NCBI RefSeq assembly: GCF_900078745.1
Contig: NZ_FKII01000047.1
Coordinates: 156,175-220,174, forward strand
Direction: 5' to 3'
From: Candidatus Ichthyocystis sparus
GTDB lineage: Bacteria > Pseudomonadota > Gammaproteobacteria > Burkholderiales > 2013Ark19i
DNA: 64,000 nt
The position numbers were made by a program, and so were the translations under genes. Shown in pieces: positions 49,577 to 59,438 of the stretch; positions within the stretch are counted from its first letter, which is position 1, and each line of letters begins with the position of its first letter. The notes under the pieces are model-generated. The model made no database searches. It was not told the origin of the DNA and saw nothing but the letters and a program-made list of their open reading frames with translations.

Positions 49577-50371
49577 TTAAACCACAAGCGGAGGAAATAA
49601 ACACGCACTTTCTTCCATTGGGAATCGGTATTGTGCAGGGTATTTCACGGAGAGTAAATACAGACCATCAGGTAAAGCCGTAGGAGAGGAAGATGAAAAA
49701 CGGTTTCGCTTTAACAACAGCTCACTTAACCAATTCACATCCCTCAACCCGCGGCCTATATAAAGCATGGTACCCATGATATTTCGTACCATATGTTGCA
49801 AAAACGAGTTGGCCTCAATGTCAAATATCCAAAAAGACCCTACTCTAAACAACGATATGTCCTTAACCTCGCGCACCGCAGAAACAGCCTGACACTCAGC
49901 ACCCCTGAAAGATGAAAAATCATGGCAACCAATTAGTATTGGTAAAGCTTCCCTAATAGCCTCCTCAGATAATTTATGGTGAGTCCAAGCAACACGGTGC
50001 GAATAAAGCGCCGGCCTAACTGGTCCCTGGTATATAACATACCTGTACACACGTGATATAGCACTACGACGAGCATGAAATATATCAGGAACCTGTTCTG
50101 CCCAAACAACCCTCACGGAGTCAGGCAGGTAGGTATTAGCGCCCCTCACCCAAGCCACAGGCTTACGAACAATATCTGTATTAAAATGTACTATCTGCCC
50201 TACTGCATGAACACCTGTATCTGTTCTACCTGCTGCAACAATAGAAACACTCTCTCCAGCAACTTTAGACAACGCTAGCTCTAAACATTCCTGAACAGTT
50301 GGAACAGAACATTGCTTCTGCCATCCACAAAAGCCATATCCTAAATACTCCACCTGTAGAGCCCATCGCAT
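49577..50371 (-). CDS. truA: tRNA pseudouridine synthase A
   Basis: Makes pseudouridine 38-40 in the tRNA anticodon arm. 264 residues. The catalytic Asp51 lies in AAGRTDTGVHAVGQ. YLGYGFCGWQKQ at the N-terminus, HDFSSFRG and the C-terminal FLQHMVRNIMGTMLYIG complete the signature. It sits between the EcfT-like gene and accD, as part of the fimV-truA-accD-folC cluster. Confidence 0.96.
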   Translation of the reverse strand: MRWALQVEYLGYGFCGWQKQCSVPTVQECLELALSKVAGESVSIVAAGRTDTGVHAVGQIVHFNTDIVRKPVAWVRGANTYLPDSVRVVWAEQVPDIFHARRSAISRVYRYVIYQGPVRPALYSHRVAWTHHKLSEEAIREALPILIGCHDFSSFRGAECQAVSAVREVKDISLFRVGSFWIFDIEANSFLQHMVRNIMGTMLYIGRGLRDVNWLSELLLKRNRFSSSSPTALPDGLYLLSVKYPAQYRFPMEESACLFPPLVV

Positions 50372-50395
50372 ACAACCTGCCCCGTTCTAAGATAA

Positions 50396-51061
50396 TTACC
50401 TGACCAGCCAAAGAGTGGAACAAAAAATTAACCATATTGCAATAGATATTTTCTCATGCAAAAGTAAGAGAGGAACTTGGTAAATAACACTATCTGTAGC
50501 ATCAGAATTAACCGTAGAAGCTTCTGACAAAAATTGCTCTAGGCGCAGCTTAAGACTCTGTAATGAACATGCTGACCCTAATATAAAATCCTGCGAGTAC
50601 CTAAATGTTAGGAAAAGCCTAACAGCAAAAGTTTGATACTCTAAACCAAAGAATTTAAATATAGACATTAAATGGAGGAATCCAGTTAGCATATCCTCAG
50701 GCTCCATCCAAGATAGAGCAATAACCCACCAAGACAGTATGGTTATTAAGTATAAAACCTGTCTCCAGTAAAATAAAAGCCCCTCTTTGGTAGGTAAAAA
50801 TGGTACTGATGTCACTGAAAAAATAACAGAACCTGGAGTGGTAAATGGCAACACCAACCCAGAAATAAAAATAACCCACCTAACGCGCCACAAAGCTTGC
50901 ATAAATCTTCGCCTAAAAAAAACAATGGCAAGCGTAATAGGAATCAGAAGAAGAAAGGGAAATTTTACCTGAACTGACCTAGTGGTTAGGACAGAAGACA
51001 CAAAAAACCACAAAAAGAGTGCGGGATGTAACTCCCTGAAAAAACTACATATGCTACCCAA
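50396..51061 (-). CDS. EcfT/CbiQ-like membrane protein
   Basis: 221 residues with five or more hydrophobic helices. The layout resembles the T component of energy-coupling-factor (cobalt/biotin) transporters: an N-terminal LHPALFLWFF, then RVRWVIFISGLVLPFTTPG, then PTKEGLLFYWRQVLYL, MEPEDMLTGFLHLMSIF and FAVRLFLTFRYSQDF. The Ala-Arg-[SG] coupling signatures are not clear, and no ATPase (EcfA) or S component lies nearby. The start is TTG with GAGG four bases upstream, and no ATG is available. It lies between fimV and truA. Confidence 0.5.
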   Translation of the reverse strand: MGSICSFFRELHPALFLWFFVSSVLTTRSVQVKFPFLLLIPITLAIVFFRRRFMQALWRVRWVIFISGLVLPFTTPGSVIFSVTSVPFLPTKEGLLFYWRQVLYLITILSWWVIALSWMEPEDMLTGFLHLMSIFKFFGLEYQTFAVRLFLTFRYSQDFILGSACSLQSLKLRLEQFLSEASTVNSDATDSVIYQVPLLLLHEKISIAIWLIFCSTLWLVR

Positions 51062-51113
51062 AAAACCTCACTACGCAGGAAAAATTTAGTAAAATTTCCC
51101 AGTATTATAGCGG

Positions 51114-53612
51114 CTATTGTTTCTTAGTATCTATATCATCTATCTCACTTAGGTCCAGATCCAACTCCAACATATCCTCTTCTGCATTAACAAACTTAGT
51201 AGTTAACTCATCCCTTCCCGTACTAGAATTCTGGGGTGATGCAACAGGGCCACTACTATCCACTTGTTTCTTGCTAGATGGAAACACAGGTCCTGGCAAA
51301 ATATCATCAGATATTTTGGGTGTGAGCTTAACTTCATCTACATTAGTTGAGTGCTCGGGGATGTCATGCTTAGTATCTCCTAGATTTGTAGAAATATTAT
51401 AAGCACCTTTACTACTTAATTGCGGTAGGTAGTTGCCTAGCCCTAGCTTATCAATACCATTAACAAATTTTGACCAAACTGGACTTTCTGAATCATGCAT
51501 TGACAATATTTTATTAGACAAATCCTCTATGTCCTTATGGCGTCCCATAAGTCCGTATGTTTCAGCCAATTTTAGTGAGACATCTAAGTTAAATGACTTC
51601 TCTAATTCTGCTTTAAGGATATCTGCAGCTTCACCTATACGACCATACTGTATATAAACATCTGCTTCATCTATAGGATTAACCACAGAGCTTGAAACTG
51701 CGTGTGAACCGCCATCCAAACCAGAACCAGTATGTTCAGAATTATGTAAAGATTTATCAGATCCTTTATTATCACCTCTTTTTTCAGAATCATACGCCCT
51801 AGCCCACCTGTTAGTATCACTATCTAAGGGAGCTTTGCCAGATTTTGGCGAAACTTTACCAGAATTTCCACTCCTCCTACCAAACAAAAGATAGGAAGCT
51901 ATTAATGCCACACACACAACTGCAATGATCATTGGCAGCTGATCTAAAGTAAATAAGTTTGAAAGCATGGCACCTAAAGAATCATCATTAGACGTAGCAA
52001 CGATGTTCGCCACAGGAACTGAGGGAGTAGTAGGAGCTACAGCACCTTTTCCAGAAGGATTCAATGCAGACGACAGATCTGGTGATCCTGCTACTTTGCT
52101 TTCAACAGAAGCAGCACTGGCAGTCAAATCAGTGGGAAAGCGTTTGTTTTTTGATTTACTGTCTAGAGAGGAGATAACTTTATTACTTGAAGAAGAATTA
52201 GCAATATTCGCCAACTTACTACTATACTCTTTAAGCTCTCTGGTAAGCCTTACAACTTCCTTTTGCAGCATCTGTATCTTGGCGTAATTGGAACTCCTAG
52301 AGGCACCGTACGAAGCTTTATTGTTATTAGCAATACGATCTTCTTCTACATCATCCAATCCAGACGAGGATAAAACGGCTGGCTCAACCCTAACAACATC
52401 TTTTCTAGAATGATGGGCGCTCTTACCATCAAGATTAGATGAATTAGAAACCTTTTTACTATTACCATATTTCTTCAGATGATGGTGCTTCCCTCCTCCA
52501 TACGATGGTTTTTGTTTTTGAGGAGTATATTTCTTTTTTGTAAAGCGCTCCTCCGCATTTGGTGAAGAGGAAGTTACATCTTCTGCAGCCAAATTTAACT
52601 GACTTACATTTGGAAGCACTACAACTTGGCCAGGAACTAAATAACCTTCAACGTCAGTTCGCAAGGATCCGTTAATACGATTAATAGCATCTCTCATATC
52701 CTCTGTAGTTGTACTTGGATACACATATCTACTAGCTATAGAATCAATAGTATCTCCCTGCTGCACAACATATGCTGGCTGACTAGAGGAATCAGTATAT
52801 TTATCTAGTTTATCTACATCTATAGATAATACAGCAGCATCTAGGTCCTGAGTCAATTCAGACCAATTATCAGAGTCAGCAAATGAATCAATGTCATAGT
52901 CTAAATTCCAAGACTCGAATATGTAACCGCTAGATGGGGAAGAATCCCGTGCATCAAAATTTCTACCAGCACTTCCATGTTCTACCGGATGATCTTCGTG
53001 AGCATCATCTGCGATAATTTTCATGGAATGGTTTGTATTTACATGATTTTCATGCTTATCTGAATCGTAGTGTTCAGTAGTAACATTAGCATGATGTAAA
53101 TATTTACTAGCATTGCTATCATCATAAATTGAGGAACCAACACCTTTATCTGTAAGTATAGGACTAGAAAAGCCCTGTGGATCCAAAGATACTAAAAACT
53201 CTCTACCTATAGTCTGAGGACCTAAAGAAAAACTCACAGAAAAAGAGAACAACGGTTCATCAATAACTGAGGTCGAACTAAAGTGAACAAAGTAGTAGCC
53301 ATCCTGCTTTTCTAAAGAGTATGTAACTTGAGACATATTAGGTATTGAGGATTTGGAAACATAAGAATCTATGCGAGACTCTCCATTTCCACGCTCGAGA
53401 CCAGAATCATCGCCCAAGTCTACTTTTATATCATCTATATTCTCCATGGCAGATGGGTATACGGCTACCCTAGCAGATAAAGGTTGTCCCAAATAACTTT
53501 CTACATCCAATGGGCCTAATGAAAAAGCAGACGACAACCCGGGTAAAAGAAATATAGCAAAAGACAACAAACTACGTGTTCCACAGCAAGTTTTTTTTGT
53601 TCGTTTGTGCAT
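51114..53612 (-). CDS. fimV: FimV/HubP-type polar landmark protein
   Basis: 832 residues. A signal peptide (LLSFAIFLLPGLSSAFS, residues about 14-30) is followed by the FimV N-domain (LGPLDVESYLGQPLSARV). A LysM domain lies near residues 283-340 (VVQQGDTIDSIASRY to LVPGQVVVLPN), then a long Ser/Lys-rich region with a short coiled coil (KIQMLQKEVVRLTRELKEY). One membrane helix follows near residue 565 (MIIAVVCVALIASYLLFG). The cytoplasmic end has a TPR-like FimV C-domain (DVYIQYGRIGEAADILKAEL) and a short acidic C-terminal motif. In relatives it organises the cell pole and type IV pili. It is adjacent to truA in many proteobacteria. Confidence 0.9.
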   Translation of the reverse strand: MHKRTKKTCCGTRSLLSFAIFLLPGLSSAFSLGPLDVESYLGQPLSARVAVYPSAMENIDDIKVDLGDDSGLERGNGESRIDSYVSKSSIPNMSQVTYSLEKQDGYYFVHFSSTSVIDEPLFSFSVSFSLGPQTIGREFLVSLDPQGFSSPILTDKGVGSSIYDDSNASKYLHHANVTTEHYDSDKHENHVNTNHSMKIIADDAHEDHPVEHGSAGRNFDARDSSPSSGYIFESWNLDYDIDSFADSDNWSELTQDLDAAVLSIDVDKLDKYTDSSSQPAYVVQQGDTIDSIASRYVYPSTTTEDMRDAINRINGSLRTDVEGYLVPGQVVVLPNVSQLNLAAEDVTSSSPNAEERFTKKKYTPQKQKPSYGGGKHHHLKKYGNSKKVSNSSNLDGKSAHHSRKDVVRVEPAVLSSSGLDDVEEDRIANNNKASYGASRSSNYAKIQMLQKEVVRLTRELKEYSSKLANIANSSSSNKVISSLDSKSKNKRFPTDLTASAASVESKVAGSPDLSSALNPSGKGAVAPTTPSVPVANIVATSNDDSLGAMLSNLFTLDQLPMIIAVVCVALIASYLLFGRRSGNSGKVSPKSGKAPLDSDTNRWARAYDSEKRGDNKGSDKSLHNSEHTGSGLDGGSHAVSSSVVNPIDEADVYIQYGRIGEAADILKAELEKSFNLDVSLKLAETYGLMGRHKDIEDLSNKILSMHDSESPVWSKFVNGIDKLGLGNYLPQLSSKGAYNISTNLGDTKHDIPEHSTNVDEVKLTPKISDDILPGPVFPSSKKQVDSSGPVASPQNSSTGRDELTTKFVNAEEDMLELDLDLSEIDDIDTKKQ

Positions 53613-53793
53613 AATCAGTCACTTAAAAAAGCACACCCAGCACGATACCCGGGGGTTTAGCCATTATTATTATCCACGTACAGCCGAAACTTAACACAAA
53701 TTAGCAGACTATGAATAAAGACTGAATTCTATTGAGGATTATCACGGCTACTAGTACAAATAAGAAGAGCTGCCCACAAAACAGCAAAAGGTC

Positions 53794-55467
53794 TTATTTA
53801 ATAAGTCTGCGCAAAACTTTGCCGACGGCAGACTTTGGAAGAGAATCTCTAAATTCCACTTTGCGAGGAATCTTATACCTAGTAAGAAATTGACTACAAA
53901 AAGAGATAACCTCCTCCTCGGTTAAGGAAGGATCCTTTGGTACTATAACTGCCTTAAGTATCTCTCCGACATTGGGGTCATTCGAACCAACAACTGCTAC
54001 TTCTGAAACCTTTGGATATTTGCTAATAACTTCCTCAACTTCGCTTGGATAAACATTAAATCCTGACACATCAACCATATCTTTCTTACGGTCAACTATA
54101 CGGAAAAATCCTTGCTCATCCATTACTCCTATGTCACCGGTACGCAAGTACCCATCCGAAGTAAAAGTGCTCTTGGTTTCCTTGACATTATTCCAATACC
54201 CTAGCATCACTTGAGGACCCTTTACGCAAATCTCACCCGGCTCACCCGGACCAAGCCGTTGGTCATTTTCATCAAGCAAAATTACATCAGTGGAAGAGAT
54301 AGGAATTCCTATGCTTGACTTGAACTTGCCATAATTCATAGGCATACAACAAACGGCAGGACTGGTCTCAGTTAAACCATACGCCTCATTTATAACAGTC
54401 CCAGTAAGCTCAGACCATCTTTTGGAAACAACCTCTAGTGTAGATGCACCTCCACTCATAATCCAATCGTAATTTGCAAAATCAGAACCCCGAAAATCTT
54501 TATTATTCATCATGGAATTAAAAAGAGTATTAACCCCAGAAAAAATATTGGCACGATAGCGATACACTCGCAGCGTTTTAAGCAGCATTGCTGTATTTCT
54601 TGGATCTGTTATAAGTAAATTCTCACAACCAATAAAAAAAGAAGTGAGACAATTTACCGTCAAAGAAAATATATGATACACAGGCAGCGCAGTAACCATC
54701 ATGGACTTCTTTACATCTAACGTGGACCCGCGAAACCAAAGCGCTATTTGCATGATGTTAGATAAGAAATTACTGTGGGTAAGCATAGTACCCTTGGATC
54801 TGCCAGTAGTACCACCTGTGTATTGCAAAACAGCAATATCACCCAAACTTGCCTGATGAGAAATACGATCCACTCTCTTCTTTTTAAATAGTATGTCCCT
54901 GAGACGATCGACATTCATGTAGCAAATTCTCTTTATGCTAGGTACACGACAAATGTACTTCATGTACAAAGACAAAGCCTGTCTTTTAGAGAAAGTCAAC
55001 AAGTCCCCCACCCTGGTTAAAACAACAGATCGTACCGGAAAGCCATCCATTTTTGATGCTCCTTCAACAACCGGTGCAAATCTATCAGACACAACCAGTA
55101 GGGAAGATCCAGAATCCAACATCTGGTGGTAAAGCTCAGAACTGGTGTAAAGAGGATTTACATTGACCACTATTGTCCCAGCAAGCATAGATCCAAAGAA
55201 AGCCACAAAGTACTGAAAGGTGTTAGGCAACATAATTGCAACTCGGTCACCAGGACTAAGACCCCTGTCGGAACGAAGATATTCAGCAAAAGCATAAGCC
55301 AAATCTGCAAGCTTAGAGTATGTCATAGTACAACCAAAACTATGCAGCGCTACCTTATCGCCATACTCTTTAGTTAGGGAAGTAAACATATCAGCAAGAG
55401 AGTTGAAAGGAATCTCGCCAATGTACTCAGGAATGTTCCCATAACTACTAAGCCAGGGTTTATTCAT
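53794..55467 (-). CDS. fadD: long-chain fatty acid--CoA ligase
   Basis: Activates fatty acids to acyl-CoA. 557 residues. AMP-binding motifs are YTGGTTGRSKGTMLTHSN, NEAYGLTETSPAVC, YLRTGDIGVMDEQGFF and the C-terminal DRKKDMVDVSGFNVYPSEVE, with the catalytic Lys in KSAVGKVLRRL. I start it at ATG 55467, giving MNKPWLSSYG as in E. coli FadD (MKKVWLNRY), with GAGG eight bases upstream. An in-frame start at 55494 has no such support. Host or scavenged fatty acids may be its substrates. Confidence 0.95.
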   Translation of the reverse strand: MNKPWLSSYGNIPEYIGEIPFNSLADMFTSLTKEYGDKVALHSFGCTMTYSKLADLAYAFAEYLRSDRGLSPGDRVAIMLPNTFQYFVAFFGSMLAGTIVVNVNPLYTSSELYHQMLDSGSSLLVVSDRFAPVVEGASKMDGFPVRSVVLTRVGDLLTFSKRQALSLYMKYICRVPSIKRICYMNVDRLRDILFKKKRVDRISHQASLGDIAVLQYTGGTTGRSKGTMLTHSNFLSNIMQIALWFRGSTLDVKKSMMVTALPVYHIFSLTVNCLTSFFIGCENLLITDPRNTAMLLKTLRVYRYRANIFSGVNTLFNSMMNNKDFRGSDFANYDWIMSGGASTLEVVSKRWSELTGTVINEAYGLTETSPAVCCMPMNYGKFKSSIGIPISSTDVILLDENDQRLGPGEPGEICVKGPQVMLGYWNNVKETKSTFTSDGYLRTGDIGVMDEQGFFRIVDRKKDMVDVSGFNVYPSEVEEVISKYPKVSEVAVVGSNDPNVGEILKAVIVPKDPSLTEEEVISFCSQFLTRYKIPRKVEFRDSLPKSAVGKVLRRLIK

Positions 55468-55650
55468 AAAAAAGTCCTCTGCCAGGAAAAACAAACTACA
55501 ACCTTCTCTTTATACTACGACAGTTTGAGATAAATATTTATCACTCAATAGAATAATTAAAGACCACAAACTATAAACTACAATACAAGCAAGACATCTT
55601 TTTAGGGAAGAATGGTTGCACACAGATAACAAAAAGTCACTATAATATAA

Positions 55651-55974
55651 CTACTCCTCTAATAAATGGAGTTTCTTGGCCACATTTTCCCACTCCTTAG
55701 CATCAGCAGATGGGTCTTTCTTATGATATATTGAAGGCCACTTCTTGGCCAAGCGTTCGTTTAGTGTTAAAAAGTATCTCATATCTTCCGGTAGTTCGTC
55801 CTCATGGAAGATTGCCTGCACCGGGCACTCGGCTACACATAAACCACAATCAATACACTCATCAGGGTCTATTACTAAAAAGTTAACACCCTCGCGAAAA
55901 CAGTCAACAGGACACACGGAAACACAGTCCGTATACCTACAGTTAATGCAAGACTCGGTAACTACATAAGTCAT
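55651..55974 (-). CDS. fdxA: ferredoxin, FdxA-type 7Fe
   Basis: 107-residue electron carrier. Two cysteine clusters are visible: [17 protein letters not shown] at residues 9-25 and [16 protein letters not shown], together fitting one 3Fe-4S and one 4Fe-4S centre. The C-terminal extension ([18 protein letters not shown]) is typical of FdxA. I start it at ATG 55974 ([12 protein letters not shown]), with GAGAGA upstream. The longer frame from 56082 adds 36 residues unlike any ferredoxin. Confidence 0.95.
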   Translation of the reverse strand: MTYVVTESCINCRYTDCVSVCPVDCFREGVNFLVIDPDECIDCGLCVAECPVQAIFHEDELPEDMRYFLTLNERLAKKWPSIYHKKDPSADAKEWENVAKKLHLLEE

Positions 55975-56308
55975 GGGGAAAAATCTCTCACAGACTATGC
56001 TAACATAGTGATACCATAGGATATAAATTTTGATCTTTGTTGCAATAGATTTTTTTAGTTTCGAAATACCTTGGAATACCAATTTTAATGTAGTCCCAAA
56101 TTAAATGCTAAAATAGCGTAGCTACTAATTCCCATTGTTCAGCTTTAAGTGCTATAATCGCCTTCTGTTTGTTTTTCCACGATGGCAGTAGTTCCTGTCC
56201 ATTAGTGGTCGTCATGTAGCCTGCAGGCCTGTACTCGCCACCGTAATAACCCTTTTCATATAGTTTTTGGGATAAGCCTGTCTGCACGATAAAGTAAGGA
56301 AGATTATT
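55975..56308. other. intergenic region between fdxA and trxA
   Basis: 334 bp between divergent genes. It contains the extended -10 promoter at 56150-56158 and then a leader of about 145 bases before trxA. The leader has TCGCC-type repeats but no structure I can name. Confidence 0.5.
56150..56158 (+). promoter_or_regulatory. extended -10 promoter for trxA-rho
   Basis: TGCTATAAT matches the extended -10 consensus (TG-n-TATAAT) exactly. A TTGTTC at 56135-56140 is too close to serve as a normal -35. Transcription would start near 56165. Confidence 0.45.
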
Positions 56309-56635
56309 GTGAGCACTGTAAATGCAATTAAAGATGCAAGTGATTTTGAAAAAACTGTTTTAGGTAGTACTATGCCGGTTATCGCGGATTTTTGGGCTCC
56401 CTGGTGTGGACCTTGTAAGGTTATTGCTCCTTTACTTGAGGAGTTGGCTGTTACATACTCTCAAAGGGTGGCTTTCGTCAGTATCAATGTTGACGACCAC
56501 CAAGATTTGGCGGCAAAATACTCCGTTAGGGGAATACCGACAATCATTTTTTTTAGAAATGGCGAGGTTGAGTCGCATAAAGTTGGTCTCTTGAATAAGT
56601 CTCAGTTAACTACTTTCATAGACTCTAATATATAG
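56309..56635 (+). CDS. trxA: thioredoxin
   Basis: 108-residue disulfide reductase with the active site WCGPC (residues 32-36) in DFWAPWCGPCKVIAPLLEE, and the cis-Pro turn RGIPTIIFF. The start is GTG with AAGGAAG seven to eight bases upstream. It lies upstream of rho on the same strand, the usual proteobacterial neighbour, with 112 bases between that can fold. Confidence 0.97.
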   Translation: MSTVNAIKDASDFEKTVLGSTMPVIADFWAPWCGPCKVIAPLLEELAVTYSQRVAFVSINVDDHQDLAAKYSVRGIPTIIFFRNGEVESHKVGLLNKSQLTTFIDSNI

Positions 56636-56747
56636 CCATTAGCGCGGCGGACCCGCGCGTATAGTTGGTCACGCTCTATGTTGATCTTCCATCGTATAGA
56701 GGGTTGCTCCGTCCTTCTCATATTTCAACGTTTTTTTGTTTAAAGTA

Positions 56748-58031
56748 ATGTCTATGCGACTATCTGAATTAAAAGCTCTCCATGTAACCGAACTGCTAGA
56801 AATAGCTGCCGCTAACAGAATTGAGGGCGCAAACCGTTTGAGAAAGCATGAACTCATCTTCGCTATCCTCAAGAATCATGCTAAAAAGGGTGACACTATA
56901 CATGGCGATGGCACGCTAGAGGTGTTGCCAGATGGTTTTGGCTTTTTGCGCTCATCAGATACTTCTTATTTGGCGGGTACGGATGATATTTACGTCAGTC
57001 CGTCGCAAATACGGCGTTTCTGCTTGCACACGGGTGACACCATAGAGGGTGAGATCCGTATGCCCAAGGATGGTGAACGATACTTCGCTCTTATAAAGGT
57101 TGATTCAGTTAATGGGGAAAGTCCTGAGTCTACTAAGAACAAGATACTGTTTGAAAATCTTACTCCTCTTCATCCTACTGAACACCTCTCCCTTGAAAGA
57201 GACATGAATGCTGAAAGGGAATTCAGGTTAGAGGAAAATTTAACTGGCCGTACCGTGGATATGATCGCTCCTATAGGTAAAGGTCAAAGAGGGCTTCTAG
57301 TTGCTCCTCCTAAATCCGGTAAAACGGTGATGTTGCAGCACATAGCTCACTCTATAACTTCTAACCACCCTGAGGTTTCCCTAATAGTGCTGCTGATCGA
57401 CGAGCGCCCTGAGGAGGTTACAGAAATGCAGCGCTCGGTGCAGGGTGAAGTTGTCAGTTCAACATTTGATGAACCGGCTGTAAGACACATACAAGTTGCT
57501 GAAATGGTTATAGAAAAAGCCAAGCGCTTGGTAGAACATAAAAGAGATGTGGTTATTCTTTTGGATTCAATTACAAGACTTACCCGTGCATATAACACCG
57601 TTATTCCAGCATCGGGGAAAGTTCTAACTGGTGGTATAGATGCCAATGCTCTTCACAGGCCTAAGCGTTTTTTTGGAGCGGCTAGAAATATCGAGGAAGG
57701 TGGTAGTTTAACGATACTGGCTACTGCTCTAATAGACACCGGCTCGAGAATGGATGAAGTAGTATATGAGGAGTTCAAGGGAACGGGAAATATGGAGATA
57801 CATCTGGATCGTCGCTTGGCTGAAAAACGAGTGTATCCTGCTATCAATATTTCGCGCTCTGGAACCAGACGTGAGGAGCTTTTACTCAAACCTGATATAC
57901 TGCAAAAAATTTGGATATTACGCAAAATAATTTATGCAATGGATGATATTGAGGCTTTAGAGTTCGTTATGGAGAAACTGCGTTCAACGAAGAACAACGA
58001 TGAGTTCTTCGATTTGATGCGTCGCGGCTAA
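56748..58031 (+). CDS. rho: transcription termination factor Rho
   Basis: Hexameric RNA-dependent ATPase. 427 residues, aligning end to end with E. coli Rho (419). Visible are the N-terminal [18 protein letters not shown], the RNA-binding [15 protein letters not shown] and [13 protein letters not shown], Walker [13 protein letters not shown], Walker [12 protein letters not shown], the Q-loop region [20 protein letters not shown] and [11 protein letters not shown] start it at ATG 56748. The frame is open from TTG 56736. The spacer before it contains a GC-rich hairpin (56642-56658) that could be part of the autoregulatory leader known for rho in E. coli. Confidence 0.97.
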   Translation: MSMRLSELKALHVTELLEIAAANRIEGANRLRKHELIFAILKNHAKKGDTIHGDGTLEVLPDGFGFLRSSDTSYLAGTDDIYVSPSQIRRFCLHTGDTIEGEIRMPKDGERYFALIKVDSVNGESPESTKNKILFENLTPLHPTEHLSLERDMNAEREFRLEENLTGRTVDMIAPIGKGQRGLLVAPPKSGKTVMLQHIAHSITSNHPEVSLIVLLIDERPEEVTEMQRSVQGEVVSSTFDEPAVRHIQVAEMVIEKAKRLVEHKRDVVILLDSITRLTRAYNTVIPASGKVLTGGIDANALHRPKRFFGAARNIEEGGSLTILATALIDTGSRMDEVVYEEFKGTGNMEIHLDRRLAEKRVYPAINISRSGTRREELLLKPDILQKIWILRKIIYAMDDIEALEFVMEKLRSTKNNDEFFDLMRRG

Positions 58032-58058
58032 TAGCAAATGTATAGTTTGGAGAGTTGT

Positions 58059-58289
58059 ATGAAAGAAGGCATACATCCTGAGTATGGCGAGGTAGAGGTT
58101 ATATGTGGTTGTGGCGAAAAGTTTGTAACTAGGTCTGTATATGTAACCAAGGGCAAACCCATGAACATAGAAATTTGTTCTAATTGTCACCCTTTTTACA
58201 CTGGTAAGCAAAAAATAGTCGACACTGCTGGAAGAGTTGAGAAATTTAACAGACGTTACTCAGGAATCAATTTAATGCTGAAAAAATAG
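58059..58289 (+). CDS. rpmE: 50S ribosomal protein L31
   Basis: 76 residues, zinc-type L31. Cysteines are in ICGCG and [13 protein letters not shown]. The C-terminal half [10 protein letters not shown] is diagnostic. I start it at ATG 58059 ([12 protein letters not shown]), with GGAGAG just upstream. The longer frame from 58038 has no support. It follows rho by 27 bases and so probably shares its transcript. Confidence 0.96.
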   Translation: MKEGIHPEYGEVEVICGCGEKFVTRSVYVTKGKPMNIEICSNCHPFYTGKQKIVDTAGRVEKFNRRYSGINLMLKK

Positions 58290-58310
58290 AAAAGGAGGGG
58301 TATACCCTCC
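58281..58310 (-). terminator. rho-independent terminator of orn (bidirectional)
   Basis: Stem GGAGGG (58294-58299) and CCCTCC (58305-58310) with a five-base loop. On the minus strand the stem is followed by TTTTCTATTTTTT, a good U-tract for orn. It also lies directly after rpmE and can block read-through from both sides. Confidence 0.8.
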
Positions 58311-58314
58311 CCTT

Positions 58315-58857
58315 CTAGTTGGCAATAAACATTGTTCTATAGAACTGAAGTTCTGCTATGGATTGTCTAACGTCTAGCAGTGCTTGGTGAGCCAAGTTCC
58401 TCTTTCTAAGCTTTAGAAGCTCCGGCCTCCATCTGCGAACAAGCTCTTTTATCGAGCTCACATCTAGGTTGCGGTAGTGAAAAAATGACTCTAGCTCTGG
58501 CATGTGTTTTGCGAGGAATCTTCGGTCCTGGCATATACTGTTTCCACACATAGGAGATTTGTTGGGTAGTGCATTCTGGTTAAGAAACTCCATATACTTG
58601 TCCTTTACACTGTTCTCGTCTAGAGTGGAAGATTTAACACGGTCTATCAATCCGGAGCGGCGGTGTGTTCCTTGGTTCCAAGCATCCATCTTATCTAGGA
58701 TTTCTGCGCTTTGGTGTATAGCTAGCACTGGACCTTCTGCAATGATATTAAGATTCATATCAGTAACAATCATAGCAATCTCTAAGATTTTGTCATTCTC
58801 CGGAGAAAGACCTGTCATTTCTAGATCAACCCAAATCAGGTTAAATTCATTTTGCAT
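58315..58857 (-). CDS. orn: oligoribonuclease
   Basis: 3'-5' exonuclease that degrades 2-5-base RNAs and linear c-di-GMP products. 180 residues of the DEDDh class. Asp11 and Glu13 lie in WVDLEMTGL. Further acidic residues are in the [19 protein letters not shown] and [14 protein letters not shown] segments. The gene is convergent with rpmE and has its own terminator. Confidence 0.96.
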   Translation of the reverse strand: MQNEFNLIWVDLEMTGLSPENDKILEIAMIVTDMNLNIIAEGPVLAIHQSAEILDKMDAWNQGTHRRSGLIDRVKSSTLDENSVKDKYMEFLNQNALPNKSPMCGNSICQDRRFLAKHMPELESFFHYRNLDVSSIKELVRRWRPELLKLRKRNLAHQALLDVRQSIAELQFYRTMFIAN

Positions 58858-59438
58858 GCAATACCTATCCGTCTAAATAGTAGAAAATTAAGTTAATAGT
58901 GGCAAACACAGCAGCGACCTCAGCAAAATTCTATCATGCCATTCTGCCAGGAAAAGTAAACTTGTTTCCCTTAAACAAACTTACCTACAAAAGGAAAAGT
59001 CTAAATCTATCCTTAGATTTAGTCTCGGCCATTTTTCTCTAGATGGTATAAATTCTAAATCTATGCGTAATTTTTTAATTCAGCTGCTAGTAAATTTTCA
59101 TAAGAACAAATTTTCTCCTGCACAAGACGGTAGGACCTTGCATAGTGTGAATTTTTATTAATTACACAAACACGACATTACAATCTCACCCATACAGCAT
59201 AATCAAATCATGCTGTACTTATAGGGGTTATTTATTACCTAAATTTCTAAAAATTAGTGATTTTCTTACTGTTAGTATTGGTATACCCAATGCATCATAT
59301 GAAAGAGTGTAGCATCCACGGGTAATAAACCGATTGTCAATTATAATAATAGACACAACTAAGTAGTGTTAGTACCACTTGTTACTGACTAAGATCTATA
59401 ATAGTAGCAGTAATTCATCTTTCCTAGGTACCCACTCT
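58858..59438. other. intergenic region upstream of the RND efflux operon
   Basis: 581 bp between the divergent orn and efflux genes. It holds the inverted repeat at 59001-59022 and a further half-copy (CTAAATCTAT) at about 59055. No regulator gene is present. No RNA gene was recognised. Confidence 0.6.
59001..59022. promoter_or_regulatory. inverted repeat, candidate operator
   Basis: CTAAATCTA-TCCT-TAGATTTAG is a perfect 9-bp dyad with a four-base spacer. A third CTAAATCTAT lies about 50 bases further on. It could bind a dimeric repressor of the efflux operon. No T-run follows, so it is not a terminator. Confidence 0.45.
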
